From an uncultured Clostridia bacterium (GTDB taxonomy: Bacteria > Bacillota > Clostridia > Lachnospirales > CAG-274): DNA of 13,674 nt. This document shows positions 6,641 through 13,402 of the stretch, piece after piece. The translations under genes and the position numbers were made by a program. The DNA lies in contig CANRCU010000030.1 in the NCBI GenBank assembly GCA_947629215.1, positions 1-13,674 on the forward strand, written 5' to 3'. The notes beneath the pieces were generated by a model. It searched no databases and had not been told where the DNA came from. It saw only the letters and a list, made by a program, of their open reading frames with translations. Every line of letters starts with the position of its first letter. Position 1 is the first letter of the stretch.

Positions 6641-7309
6641 TCATATATTATTATTTATGTATGTAATCACAGCTTTAAGAAAGGCTTTGTTTGTCGGTCG
6701 TTGTTTTGGCATAACGGTAAATATCTTGGCATAGAAACCGTTTGAAGTGTTAAAACTATGTTCAATTGCGTGCCGCATAGTTCTTTCTATGTTGTTTGCA
6801 GTTGTTTTAAAACGCTTTGCAAGGCACGGATAAAGCTGTTTTGTTATGCCGTCTATCATAGACGGGTCGTTATTACACAGATAAATAGCTTCGATCAAAT
6901 AATCATGACCGCATAAATGCTCCGGTATATGCAAATTTCTCATGACCGAACCGACCAGTGCGGTCAGATCTCCTTTGCTTTTTGATACCTTTACATATTC
7001 TTTCTTGAGAAATTCGTAAAGTTCCCGTGTCTTGATCTCGTTATAAACGGATTTTGCACCGTAAGAAAAACTTTTCATAATAGTACAGACGTTATCGCTG
7101 TCACCTATAAGATATAAGTTGCCGCATAAGTATTCATCTGCATTCAGTTCATCGGAATCATACAAAATAACAAAATCGACAGCTCTTGACATTTTATTTA
7201 TCATAGAAATATTTTTTGTAGTTATAAAAACTGCTTTCTCCTTATTTGAGAAATACTCAAAATTTTCCTTTAATCTTGCAAAATCGCTGTCGTAAAATAA
7301 AACGTTCAT
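6641..7309 (-). CDS. Spo0A-like response regulator with degenerate receiver domain
   Basis: A 222-residue protein. Residues about 117-222 match the Spo0A DNA-binding domain closely (LHIPEHLCGHDYLIEAIYL, ITKQLYPCLAKRF, then IERTMRHAIEHSF and RPTNKAF). The ER..RHAIE recognition-helix residues are kept, so binding to 0A boxes is plausible. Residues 1-105 resemble a receiver fold (MNVLFYDSDF at the acidic-pocket end, SYGAKSVYNEIKTRELYEFL at the last helix). However, the phosphoacceptor Asp does not fall cleanly in place, and the conserved Lys of the KP motif is replaced (GAKSVYNEI), so normal phosphorylation looks doubtful. Spo0A itself is usually about 260-270 residues. The frame runs 36 codons further up, but AAAGGAG at 7315-7321 sets the ATG at 7309. 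It is convergent with the SLH operon. This is a paralogue-type regulator rather than the master spo0A. Confidence 0.85.
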   Translation of the reverse strand: MNVLFYDSDFARLKENFEYFSNKEKAVFITTKNISMINKMSRAVDFVILYDSDELNADEYLCGNLYLIGDSDNVCTIMKSFSYGAKSVYNEIKTRELYEFLKKEYVKVSKSKGDLTALVGSVMRNLHIPEHLCGHDYLIEAIYLCNNDPSMIDGITKQLYPCLAKRFKTTANNIERTMRHAIEHSFNTSNGFYAKIFTVMPKQRPTNKAFLKAVITYINNNI

Positions 7310-7361
7310 GGTTTCTCCTTTACATTTGTTTTGACTATTTGTTATGCAAAACAACAAACCA

Positions 7362-7390
7362 ATAGTAACACATACCGGAATGTATTGCAA
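7362..7390 (-). promoter_or_regulatory. Sigma-A-like promoter of the Spo0A-like gene
   Basis: On the minus strand, TTGCAA (7390-7385), 17 bases, then TACTAT (7367-7362). Predicted transcription start is near 7355, giving a short leader of about 45 bases that carries the AAAGGAG ribosome site. Confidence 0.65.
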
Positions 7391-7407
7391 GAACTTTTTT
7401 AATGATT

Positions 7408-7420
7408 TTTTCGACAAAAT
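7408..7420 (-). promoter_or_regulatory. 0A box (Spo0A binding site)
   Basis: The minus strand reads ATTTTGTCGAAAA here, containing the exact core TGTCGAA (7416-7410) with the T-rich left and A-rich right flank of the TTTGTCRAA consensus. It lies 19 bases upstream of the -35 element, about 55-61 bases before the predicted start, which suits activation. Either Spo0A or the product of this gene could bind. Confidence 0.65.
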
Positions 7421-7471
7421 TCTGCAATTTAAAATTTCAGGTGCAGAATACTTATGATTTTATTCGCACGG

Positions 7472-7502
7472 AAAAAGTGGCGCAGATAATGCCTACGCCA
7501 CT
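7472..7502 (-). terminator. Rho-independent terminator of the trmB operon
   Basis: On the minus strand, AGTGGCG (7502-7496) pairs with CGCCACT (7482-7476), loop of 13, followed by a run of T reading 7476-7472. It lies 95 bases beyond the trmB stop codon and is oriented to end that operon. Between it and trmB (7503-7596) I see no gene. Confidence 0.7.
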
Positions 7503-7596
7503 CGTGAAACTTGTAATGATCGTTAAAAACCACACCATTTGACAAAGAGTCTTTTATATGTTAAGGTTTTCACATTACTGCCCTCACGGCAACATA

Positions 7597-8253
7597 CTAT
7601 TCGGGGCTTTTGTTAAAGTAACCTTCCAGTCTGTATATCGGCATACCCATTGCGCTGAACTTTTCCTCAAACTCGGTCATTACATTCCCTTCAAAATCAC
7701 TGTTATGCAAATCAAAGCTTATATTATGCAATCTCCAGCCCTTATCCGCTATTTCGTTAAGGCTGAATTCAAACAAAACGGTATTATCCGTTTTCATAAA
7801 CAGCTCACCGCCGTTTTCGCCGAATATACCCTCGTATATATCCAAAAATCTTCTGTGGGTAAGTCTGCGTTTTGCCCATTTTTTGCGTCTGTGCCAGGGA
7901 TCGGCAAAATTGGTATAAATGCGCGATACCTCTCCCGCCTCGAAAATTTCGCCCAAAGTTTCAACATCGGCTATAAAAAAAGCGATATTATCGCCGACTT
8001 CGGCTATTCGGCTCTTTTTGAGTGCGGAAACTATTATCTGAGGTTCGCGCTCTATACCTATATAATTCACATCGGGGTTTCTTTTGCTCATTTCCGACAA
8101 AAACTGCCCTTTTCCGCAGCCTATCTCAATGTGTATCGGGTTTTCGTTGCCAAAAAACTCATGCCACCTGCCCTTGTTTTCGGCAGGTTCGTCTATTATG
8201 GCTCGGTTTGTGGACATTTCAGCCTCAAACCAAGGTTTCTTTCGTATTCTCAT
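7597..8253 (-). CDS. trmB: tRNA (guanine-N7-)-methyltransferase TrmB
   Basis: A 218-residue SAM-dependent enzyme of the normal TrmB length that makes m7G, usually at position 46 of tRNA, in the cytoplasm. It opens with the family's MRIRKKPWF. The SAM-binding motif I EIGCGKGQF is at 43-51, followed by YIGIERE at 64-70. The tRNA-binding/catalytic segment NFADPWHRRKKWAKRRL is at 115-131, and the C-terminal TEFEEKF, typical of the bacterial family, is at 193-199. The start has GAAAGGAAAA upstream and begins exactly with the conserved N-terminal motif. It is the last gene of the minus-strand operon, 20 bases after the unknown protein gene, with a terminator downstream. Confidence 0.95.
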   Translation of the reverse strand: MRIRKKPWFEAEMSTNRAIIDEPAENKGRWHEFFGNENPIHIEIGCGKGQFLSEMSKRNPDVNYIGIEREPQIIVSALKKSRIAEVGDNIAFFIADVETLGEIFEAGEVSRIYTNFADPWHRRKKWAKRRLTHRRFLDIYEGIFGENGGELFMKTDNTVLFEFSLNEIADKGWRLHNISFDLHNSDFEGNVMTEFEEKFSAMGMPIYRLEGYFNKSPE

Positions 8254-8273
8254 AATTTTTTCCTTTCAAAACT

Positions 8274-8990
8274 TTATTTTTCACGCTTTAAAACGCAATA
8301 ATATACTCCGCTTCGCTCTGCGGATATTCTGAATCCCTGTGAACGCCCTATATATTTTTCCTCGGGTCGGCACGGTACGCCCAAAAAGCAGAACTTATCG
8401 TTTTCGGCAATAAGAAGATGTTCGTGTTTTTTGCATTTTTCCGACACAAAAGGATTGCGCGCATACCTCCAAAGCCGCTTATCCTGTGCAAGACCGTAAA
8501 GGTCGGTCTTTTTCCAGTCAAGATCTTCGGGCAGCATATCTGCCTTTATACTGCCGGACACAGGGCTTAACTGCTCGTCGAATTGCTCGACCATATCTCT
8601 GACCCGGTCTTTGAATGTTTCCGCTTTTTCCTCTTGCTGCTCGGCTTTTTGTTCCGTACCGCCTTTTAGCAATATCCCCTGCCAGTCTATCTTTTCGCCG
8701 CTGTAACCGACTATTTCGGGCTGACGTTCGCTGTCGATAAGGCATACGCAGCATACTTCTTCAAGCCCCGTATCACGCAGCACACGGCGCAGGCTCAGAT
8801 TGCCCGACTTATCCGCATAGAGCGTGTTCGGATAGCGATATGCCCGTTCCTTATCAAAAAGCCAAAGGTCAAGCGGTTTTTTCACGGGCTGTTTTATAAA
8901 CATAGTCAATCTTATGGTATTGTCCTGCAAGCGCTCGGCAAGCAGCCTGCCGTTTTTTATCGGTATCGGAAAACGTTTATATGCCGTCAT
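8274..8990 (-). CDS. Conserved-looking hypothetical protein
   Basis: A 238-residue soluble protein with no signal peptide or membrane helix, and no family I can name with confidence. The first 95 residues look like a compact domain (KNGRLLAERLQDNTIRLTMFI, then CCVCLIDSERQPEIVGYSG). A charged, Gln/Glu/Lys-rich linker follows (about 108-140). The C-terminal part ends with HLLIAENDKFCFLGVPCRP and GFRISAERSGVYYCVLKRE. The hLLL...fxLGVP...E...GF pattern recalls small uncharacterised proteins common in Lachnospiraceae and related Clostridia. That resemblance is from memory and weak. GGAGG lies 5 bases before the ATG. It sits between ksgA and trmB in the operon, 82 bases after ksgA with no clear promoter between, so co-expression with RNA-modification genes is likely. 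That does not prove a shared function. Confidence 0.75.
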   Translation of the reverse strand: MTAYKRFPIPIKNGRLLAERLQDNTIRLTMFIKQPVKKPLDLWLFDKERAYRYPNTLYADKSGNLSLRRVLRDTGLEEVCCVCLIDSERQPEIVGYSGEKIDWQGILLKGGTEQKAEQQEEKAETFKDRVRDMVEQFDEQLSPVSGSIKADMLPEDLDWKKTDLYGLAQDKRLWRYARNPFVSEKCKKHEHLLIAENDKFCFLGVPCRPEEKYIGRSQGFRISAERSGVYYCVLKREK

Positions 8991-9072
8991 ATAATCCTCC
9001 GCAAATCATACTTGATTAATAATATGCGAAAACAGTTATCGTTAGCACATAAATCGCCGATATACGGGCATA

Positions 9073-9945
9073 TCAGGAACGTTTTTCCCCGTCAAAGACC
9101 TTTGCAAGCCCGGCATAGTCCTCCAAAGTCAGCATCTCGCCGCGGACTTTCTCGTCAATACCCGCTTTATTTATAAGCCCCGTCAATTCCTCTTTGGACA
9201 TATCCCAACCACCGCAGTTATAAAGGCAGTTCAGCAACGTTTTTCTTCTTTGCGCAAAAGCCGTTTTTATTATATGAAAGAGCAATTCCCTATCTTTTAC
9301 CTCAACGGCAGGTCTTTCAAGCACTTTCAGCCTTATAACAGCCGAATCCACATTCGGACGCGGCATAAAGCAATTTTGCGGCACATTCGCCGCAAGATAC
9401 GGTTCGCAGTAATATTGCGTCACAAGCGACAATGCCCCGTAATCCTTGCTTTCCGGCTGAGCCTGCATACGGTAAGCGACCTCTTTTTGTATCATGACCG
9501 TTATGCTCTCAACGGGGAGTTGTTTTTCAAGTATATTCATTATTATCGGCGTTGTAATGTAATAAGGCAGATTTGCAACAACTTTGAGCGGTCTGCCGCC
9601 GTTTTGCGCCGATATTTCCGCAATATCCACTTTAAGAATGTCGTCGTTTATAATTTCTATATTGTCAAAATCAGCCAAAAGCTCATGCAATATCGGTATA
9701 AGCGTTTTGTCTATCTCAACGGTAACAACTTTTTTGGCTTTTTTTGCAAGCGCCTGTGTAAGCGTGCCTATCCCCGGACCTATCTCCAGCACCACATCTT
9801 CGGGCGATATTTCCGAAACGGATATTATTTTTTCAAGCACTCTTTCGTCCACAAGAAAATTCTGTCCGAAATTCTTTTTAAACGCAAAATCATAATTTTT
9901 TATAATCTGTTTTGTCTTGTATGCAAGACTCGGCTGTTGTGTCAT
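9073..9945 (-). CDS. rsmA: 16S rRNA (adenine1518-N6/adenine1519-N6)-dimethyltransferase RsmA/KsgA
   Basis: A 290-residue member of the KsgA family, which dimethylates two adjacent adenines in helix 45 of 16S rRNA during small-subunit assembly. Visible motifs are KKNFGQNFLVDERVLEKI at 23-40, SAM motif I VLEIGPGIGTLTQAL at 52-66, the acidic VEID at 76-79, catalytic motif IV NLPYYI at 125-130, and the family signature FMPRPNVDSAVIRL at 193-206, with QRRKTLLN at 232-239. Length is normal. Its ATG overlaps the stop of the upstream telA-like gene (ATGA, 9942-9945). Almost no Shine-Dalgarno is seen, so translation is probably coupled to that gene. Confidence 0.96.
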   Translation of the reverse strand: MTQQPSLAYKTKQIIKNYDFAFKKNFGQNFLVDERVLEKIISVSEISPEDVVLEIGPGIGTLTQALAKKAKKVVTVEIDKTLIPILHELLADFDNIEIINDDILKVDIAEISAQNGGRPLKVVANLPYYITTPIIMNILEKQLPVESITVMIQKEVAYRMQAQPESKDYGALSLVTQYYCEPYLAANVPQNCFMPRPNVDSAVIRLKVLERPAVEVKDRELLFHIIKTAFAQRRKTLLNCLYNCGGWDMSKEELTGLINKAGIDEKVRGEMLTLEDYAGLAKVFDGEKRS

Positions 9946-11081
9946 AATTTAAAAATACCGCCGCGTTCCATATCGGAAATGCGTTTTTCGCCAACTTCCG
10001 CCATCTGTCGGAAATCTTCTATCGTCTGACGCATTCTCGGCAGAGCCTCCTGCTTATAATTTGAAATATCATCAAGCGCGCCAAACGTTTCTTCAAACGC
10101 TTTTTTCAGCACATCCGTGGAAAGCGCCGTTTCGCTTGCCTGCTTATGTATGACAACGCCCTGTTCACGCAGCATTTTTGAGGTGGATTCTATCATCTTA
10201 TTTGTGCTTTGATTAAGCGCATCCACTTTTTCAAGCACTATTTTCTGGTTGTAAAGAGCGCCTGCCACCGTAACCGCCGTGCGCAGAGCCGTGACCGTGA
10301 CATTGTTTGCGCGGTCTACGCTTCTTATCAACTCTTTATTGTTGCGGCGCAAAACTTCCATTGCGATTATGCCCTGCTGAGATACGACCTGTATCTGCTG
10401 AAAATCCTCTATACGCTGTCTTAACGGATAGAGTATCTCTTCTTCTATAAATTTTATTTTTTCTTCGTCCTGCATTTCAAGCCGTGCTTTTTCTATACCC
10501 TTTGTAAGATAATCGTCCAGTTTCAGCCCCAACTCTATATTTGTCTGCATCTTTTTGGTTATGTCGCGCATGGACTGTTCCTCAAGTTCCAGGGTAACGT
10601 TATCGTTTTGCAGACTTTTTTTGCCTTTGTTGAGCGATTCCACGATAGCGCCTATCTCCTGGTCGGCGGTCTTGTATTTTTCAAAATATGCCCTTACGGG
10701 GTTGAAAATTTTGCCCAAAACGCCCGTTTTTGTAAAATCTATACCACTTGGGTCAAGAGCTTTCATTTTCAGGGTCAATTCAGCCAAGTCCTGAGCGACC
10801 TGACCGTTTTCGGATCCCGTTATCTGAAAACTGTTTATACGTTTTTGCAAAATAGCATTGCTGTTTGCGCATGCTTTCATATCGGCAACACCGAATTGTT
10901 CTATAACGTCGGTATATTCTTTCCTTTGCTCAAAATTATCTATATCGGCGTTCATTATCTGCTCGGCTTTGACCTGAGCCGTATCTTTTATAACGACCTG
11001 TTCTTTTTCGGTCGGCAGTATCAGCTGTTCAACTTCTTGTTTTATGGCGTCCTCCGTCGGTAAATTCAAATCAAAACTCAT
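9942..11081 (-). CDS. TelA-family (toxic anion resistance / YaaN-like) protein
   Basis: A 379-residue, highly charged and mostly helical soluble protein with heptad-like stretches and no signal peptide. The pattern fits the TelA family (tellurite-resistance-associated TelA/KlaA, Bacillus YaaN): an N-terminal variable part, then LKMKALDPSGIDF, FFxKY-like AYFEKYKTADQEIGAIV, ETQ-like long helices, and a conserved core with LRQRIEDFQQ, VSQQGIIAMEVLRRNNKELI, RANNVTVTALRTAVTVAGAL and NQKIVLEKVDALN. Biochemical function is unknown; some members are linked to tellurite or cell-envelope stress. The frame extends 11 codons up, but GGAAAGGAG just before the ATG at 11081 decides the start. It lies 17 bases after hisE and overlaps ksgA by 4 bases. 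TelA genes often sit with xpaC or ter genes; neither is here. Confidence 0.88.
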   Translation of the reverse strand: MSFDLNLPTEDAIKQEVEQLILPTEKEQVVIKDTAQVKAEQIMNADIDNFEQRKEYTDVIEQFGVADMKACANSNAILQKRINSFQITGSENGQVAQDLAELTLKMKALDPSGIDFTKTGVLGKIFNPVRAYFEKYKTADQEIGAIVESLNKGKKSLQNDNVTLELEEQSMRDITKKMQTNIELGLKLDDYLTKGIEKARLEMQDEEKIKFIEEEILYPLRQRIEDFQQIQVVSQQGIIAMEVLRRNNKELIRSVDRANNVTVTALRTAVTVAGALYNQKIVLEKVDALNQSTNKMIESTSKMLREQGVVIHKQASETALSTDVLKKAFEETFGALDDISNYKQEALPRMRQTIEDFRQMAEVGEKRISDMERGGIFKL

Positions 11082-11098
11082 GGTTTTCTCCTTTCCTG

Positions 11099-11458
11099 TC
11101 AGTTTATGACACATTCGTCCGTGCGAGCTTCCGCCTTGCGTTTTGCCTCTTTTTCGATATTCATATTTTCCTTTTGGCGGCGTCTTTCTATCTCGTCGGT
11201 TATATCCTGCCAGTCAAGCCCCATTTGGCTCATCATGACTTCAAGATGAAAAATAACGTCGCAGACCTCGCCGACGACTTCGTCTTTTTTGCCGTCCTTG
11301 GCTGCAATAATGACTTCGGCAGCCTCCTCACCGACTTTTTTCAATATCTTATCAAGACCTTTCCCGAAAAGATAGCTTGTATAAGAGCCTTCCTGCGGTT
11401 CGAGCCGTCTTTTTTCTATTACTTCAAATTCCTGTGTCAAAGCGTCCTGCAAATTCAT
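11099..11458 (-). CDS. hisE: Phosphoribosyl-ATP pyrophosphatase HisE
   Basis: A 119-residue all-alpha NTP pyrophosphohydrolase (MazG-like fold) that hydrolyses phosphoribosyl-ATP to phosphoribosyl-AMP, the second step of histidine synthesis. The family core GSYTSYLFGKGLDKILKKVG is at 24-43, the metal-binding EEAAE at 44-48, and the second acidic motif EVCDVIFH at 64-71. It is the stand-alone form, not fused to HisI. About 20 extra charged residues follow the domain (NIEKEAKRKAEARTDE). The ribosome site is an atypical G-run (GGGGGG, 11470-11465). It is the first gene of the minus-strand operon and has no his neighbours in the window, so the rest of the pathway must be elsewhere. Confidence 0.94.
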   Translation of the reverse strand: MNLQDALTQEFEVIEKRRLEPQEGSYTSYLFGKGLDKILKKVGEEAAEVIIAAKDGKKDEVVGEVCDVIFHLEVMMSQMGLDWQDITDEIERRRQKENMNIEKEAKRKAEARTDECVIN

Positions 11459-11489
11459 TTTAAGCCCCCCTGTAAATAATGTTTCGACT

Positions 11490-11529
11490 GCGGAAAAACC
11501 TGTCTGTCGGTCATATTTCCGCTTTTTTT
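11490..11529. other. Hairpin in the hisE operon leader
   Basis: GCGGAAA (11490-11496) pairs with TTTCCGC (11516-11522) across a 19-base loop, followed on the + strand by seven T. On the minus strand it starts right at the predicted transcription start of the hisE operon, so it would be a 5'-end stem. As a + strand terminator it would have no gene to serve. A 5' stabilising stem or a block to antisense transcription are both possible. Confidence 0.45.
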
Positions 11530-11530
11530 A

Positions 11531-11559
11531 ATGATAACATCGGCGGCGGGAATTGTCAA
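11531..11559 (-). promoter_or_regulatory. Consensus sigma-A promoter of the hisE-telA-rsmA-trmB operon
   Basis: On the minus strand, TTGACA (11559-11554), 17 bases, then TATCAT (11536-11531). The -35 is perfect and the -10 has one mismatch. The predicted start is near 11524, about 66 bases before the hisE ATG. Confidence 0.85.
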
Positions 11560-11604
11560 GCGCGCCGAAAATTTGCTTTAATATTAAAATCCATAAAAAT
11601 TTGC

Positions 11605-11633
11605 TTGATTATTCCGTCGAAATTAGTTATAAT
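11605..11633 (+). promoter_or_regulatory. Sigma-A-like promoter of the acyl-CoA synthetase gene
   Basis: TTGATT at 11605-11610, 17 bases, then TATAAT at 11628-11633. The start near 11640 gives a leader of about 78 bases that is very A+T-rich and carries AAGGAG at 11704-11709. It is back-to-back with the hisE operon promoter, about 45 bases from its -35. Confidence 0.75.
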
Positions 11634-11717
11634 GTTTATAGGTTTGATTTATGAATATTTTATTATCGTAAAATTTTACCAAATTATGTCGTAATAAAAA
11701 CGGAAGGAGTTTTATTA

Positions 11718-13358
11718 ATGCCAATCACTGACTATCTTGAACGCAATGCATCTCTTTACGGCGACGATATTGCTTTGGTGGAGGTAAACCCCGAACAGGA
11801 AGAACCGGGGAGGATAACATGGAAGGATTATTCGCTTATACAGCCGACTTCAAACCAGTTTTACAGGCGTGAGATAAGCTGGGGCGTTTTTAACGAAAAA
11901 GCGAACCGTATGGCTAATATGCTTATCGAGCGCGGTATACTCAAAGGCAACAAAGTCGGTATATTGATGATGAACTGTCTGGAATGGCTGCCGATATATT
12001 TTGGCATACTCAAAGCGGGCGCAATAGCCGTGCCGCTGAATTTCAGATATTCCGCAGACGAAATACTCTACTGCGCGGAACTTGCGGAGTTGGATATACT
12101 TATTTTCGGTCCCGAATTTATCGGCAGGATCGAATCCATAGAGGATAAACTTGCCAAAAACCGTCTGCTCATATATGTTGGTCAGGTCTGCCCGACCTTT
12201 GCGGAAGATTACAACGAGCTCGTTTCTTACCATTCAAGCAAAGACCCAAAACTTGACATAACGGATGAGGACGATGCGGCAATATACTTTTCATCGGGTA
12301 CAACGGGTTTCCCGAAAGCCATACTTCACAAACACAGAAGTCTGATGCATTCCGCCCTTGTCGAGCAGAAACACCACGGTCAGACGCGTGATGACTGTTT
12401 CCTATGCATACCGCCGCTCTATCATACGGGCGCAAAAATGCACTGGTTCGGCAGCCTTATATCGGGTTCTCGCGCGGTCATATTAAAAGGTACAAAAGCC
12501 GAATATGTATTTAACACCGTATCCCGTGAACACTGCACCATTGTCTGGCTGCTTGTGCCGTGGGCGCAGGATATTCTTGACGCGCTTGACAGCGGCGAAC
12601 TGCGCATAGCCGATTATAAGCTCTCGCAATGGCGGCTTATGCATATAGGCGCTCAGCCTGTGCCGCCGTCGCTTATAAAGCATTGGAAACAGTATTTCCC
12701 GAACCACGACTACGACACAAATTACGGTCTGAGCGAATCCATAGGTCCGGGCTGCGTGCATCTTGGCATTGAAAATATACACAAGGTCGGCGCAATAGGC
12801 GTGCCTGGCTACGGTTGGGAATGCAAGATAGTCACTCCCGACGGCAAACCCGTAAAACAGGGCGAAGCAGGCGAATTATGCGTAAAAGGTCCGGGCGTTA
12901 TGGTGGAATATTACAATGACCCCAAATCTACTGCCGAAGTTCTTAAAGACGGTTGGCTCTACACGGGCGATGCCGCCATGCAGGACGAGGACGGTTTTAT
13001 TTATCTTGTCGACCGTATCAAAGACGTTATCGTTTCGGGCGGCGAAAATCTTTATCCCGTGCAGATAGAAGATTTTCTGCGCACATTCGACAAAATACAC
13101 GATGTGGCTGTTATCGGTCTGCCCGACAAGCGCCTCGGAGAGATAGCCGGCGCAATTATATCCATAAAAGAGGGTATGGAGTGTACGGAGGACGAAATAA
13201 ACGAATTTTGTATGGCTCTGCCGCGCTACAAGCGCCCGAAAAAAATCATTTTTGCCGATGTCCCGAGGAATCCGACAGGCAAGATAGAAAAGCCGCTTCT
13301 CAGAAAAATGTACGGCAAAGAACGTCTTGTGGCATTTGAAAACGAAGAAGAAAACTGA
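11718..13358 (+). CDS. AMP-forming acyl-CoA synthetase (ANL superfamily)
   Basis: A 546-residue acid:CoA ligase that activates a carboxylic acid as acyl-AMP and then forms the thioester. The ATP P-loop FSSGTTGFPK is at 191-200, NYGLSE (the aromatic/Glu motif) at 335-340, GWLYTGDAA with the ribose-binding Asp at 412-420, the hinge and following loop DRIKDVIVSGGENLYPVQIED at 432-452, and PTGKIEK with the catalytic Lys at 522. All key residues are present and length is normal. AAGGAG lies 8 bases before the ATG. Substrate cannot be read from sequence. The next gene, 44 bases on, is iorA, so an arylacetate or a branched acid matching the IOR products is a reasonable guess. This is the classical ATP-to-AMP type, not the two-subunit ADP-forming enzyme often paired with IOR in archaea. 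Confidence 0.92.
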   Translation: MPITDYLERNASLYGDDIALVEVNPEQEEPGRITWKDYSLIQPTSNQFYRREISWGVFNEKANRMANMLIERGILKGNKVGILMMNCLEWLPIYFGILKAGAIAVPLNFRYSADEILYCAELAELDILIFGPEFIGRIESIEDKLAKNRLLIYVGQVCPTFAEDYNELVSYHSSKDPKLDITDEDDAAIYFSSGTTGFPKAILHKHRSLMHSALVEQKHHGQTRDDCFLCIPPLYHTGAKMHWFGSLISGSRAVILKGTKAEYVFNTVSREHCTIVWLLVPWAQDILDALDSGELRIADYKLSQWRLMHIGAQPVPPSLIKHWKQYFPNHDYDTNYGLSESIGPGCVHLGIENIHKVGAIGVPGYGWECKIVTPDGKPVKQGEAGELCVKGPGVMVEYYNDPKSTAEVLKDGWLYTGDAAMQDEDGFIYLVDRIKDVIVSGGENLYPVQIEDFLRTFDKIHDVAVIGLPDKRLGEIAGAIISIKEGMECTEDEINEFCMALPRYKRPKKIIFADVPRNPTGKIEKPLLRKMYGKERLVAFENEEEN

Positions 13359-13402
13359 TATTTACGATAGGACAAAAATATCCGAAAGGAGAAAATATCA
13401 TA

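Noticed and set aside
6464..6745. 93-codon open frame on the + strand across copy B and the end of the Spo0A-like gene
   Set aside because: It crosses a folded intergenic element and runs antisense into a real gene; no convincing ribosome site or protein pattern.
7558..8301. 247-codon open frame on the + strand
   Set aside because: Antisense to trmB, which carries every family motif; no ribosome site and no recognisable product.
9250..10029. 259-codon open frame on the + strand
   Set aside because: It lies antisense to rsmA, whose full set of motifs is intact, and its translation is low-complexity Phe/Tyr/Arg-rich as expected of a shadow frame.
11490..11529. Hairpin with T-run as a + strand terminator
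   Set aside because: The shape fits, but no + strand gene precedes it and it sits at the start of the minus-strand hisE transcript; kept only as a leader hairpin of unknown role.
13084..13096. TTCGACA (0A box core) at about 13087
   Set aside because: It lies deep inside the acyl-CoA synthetase coding sequence and is expected by chance for a 7-mer in a window of this size.
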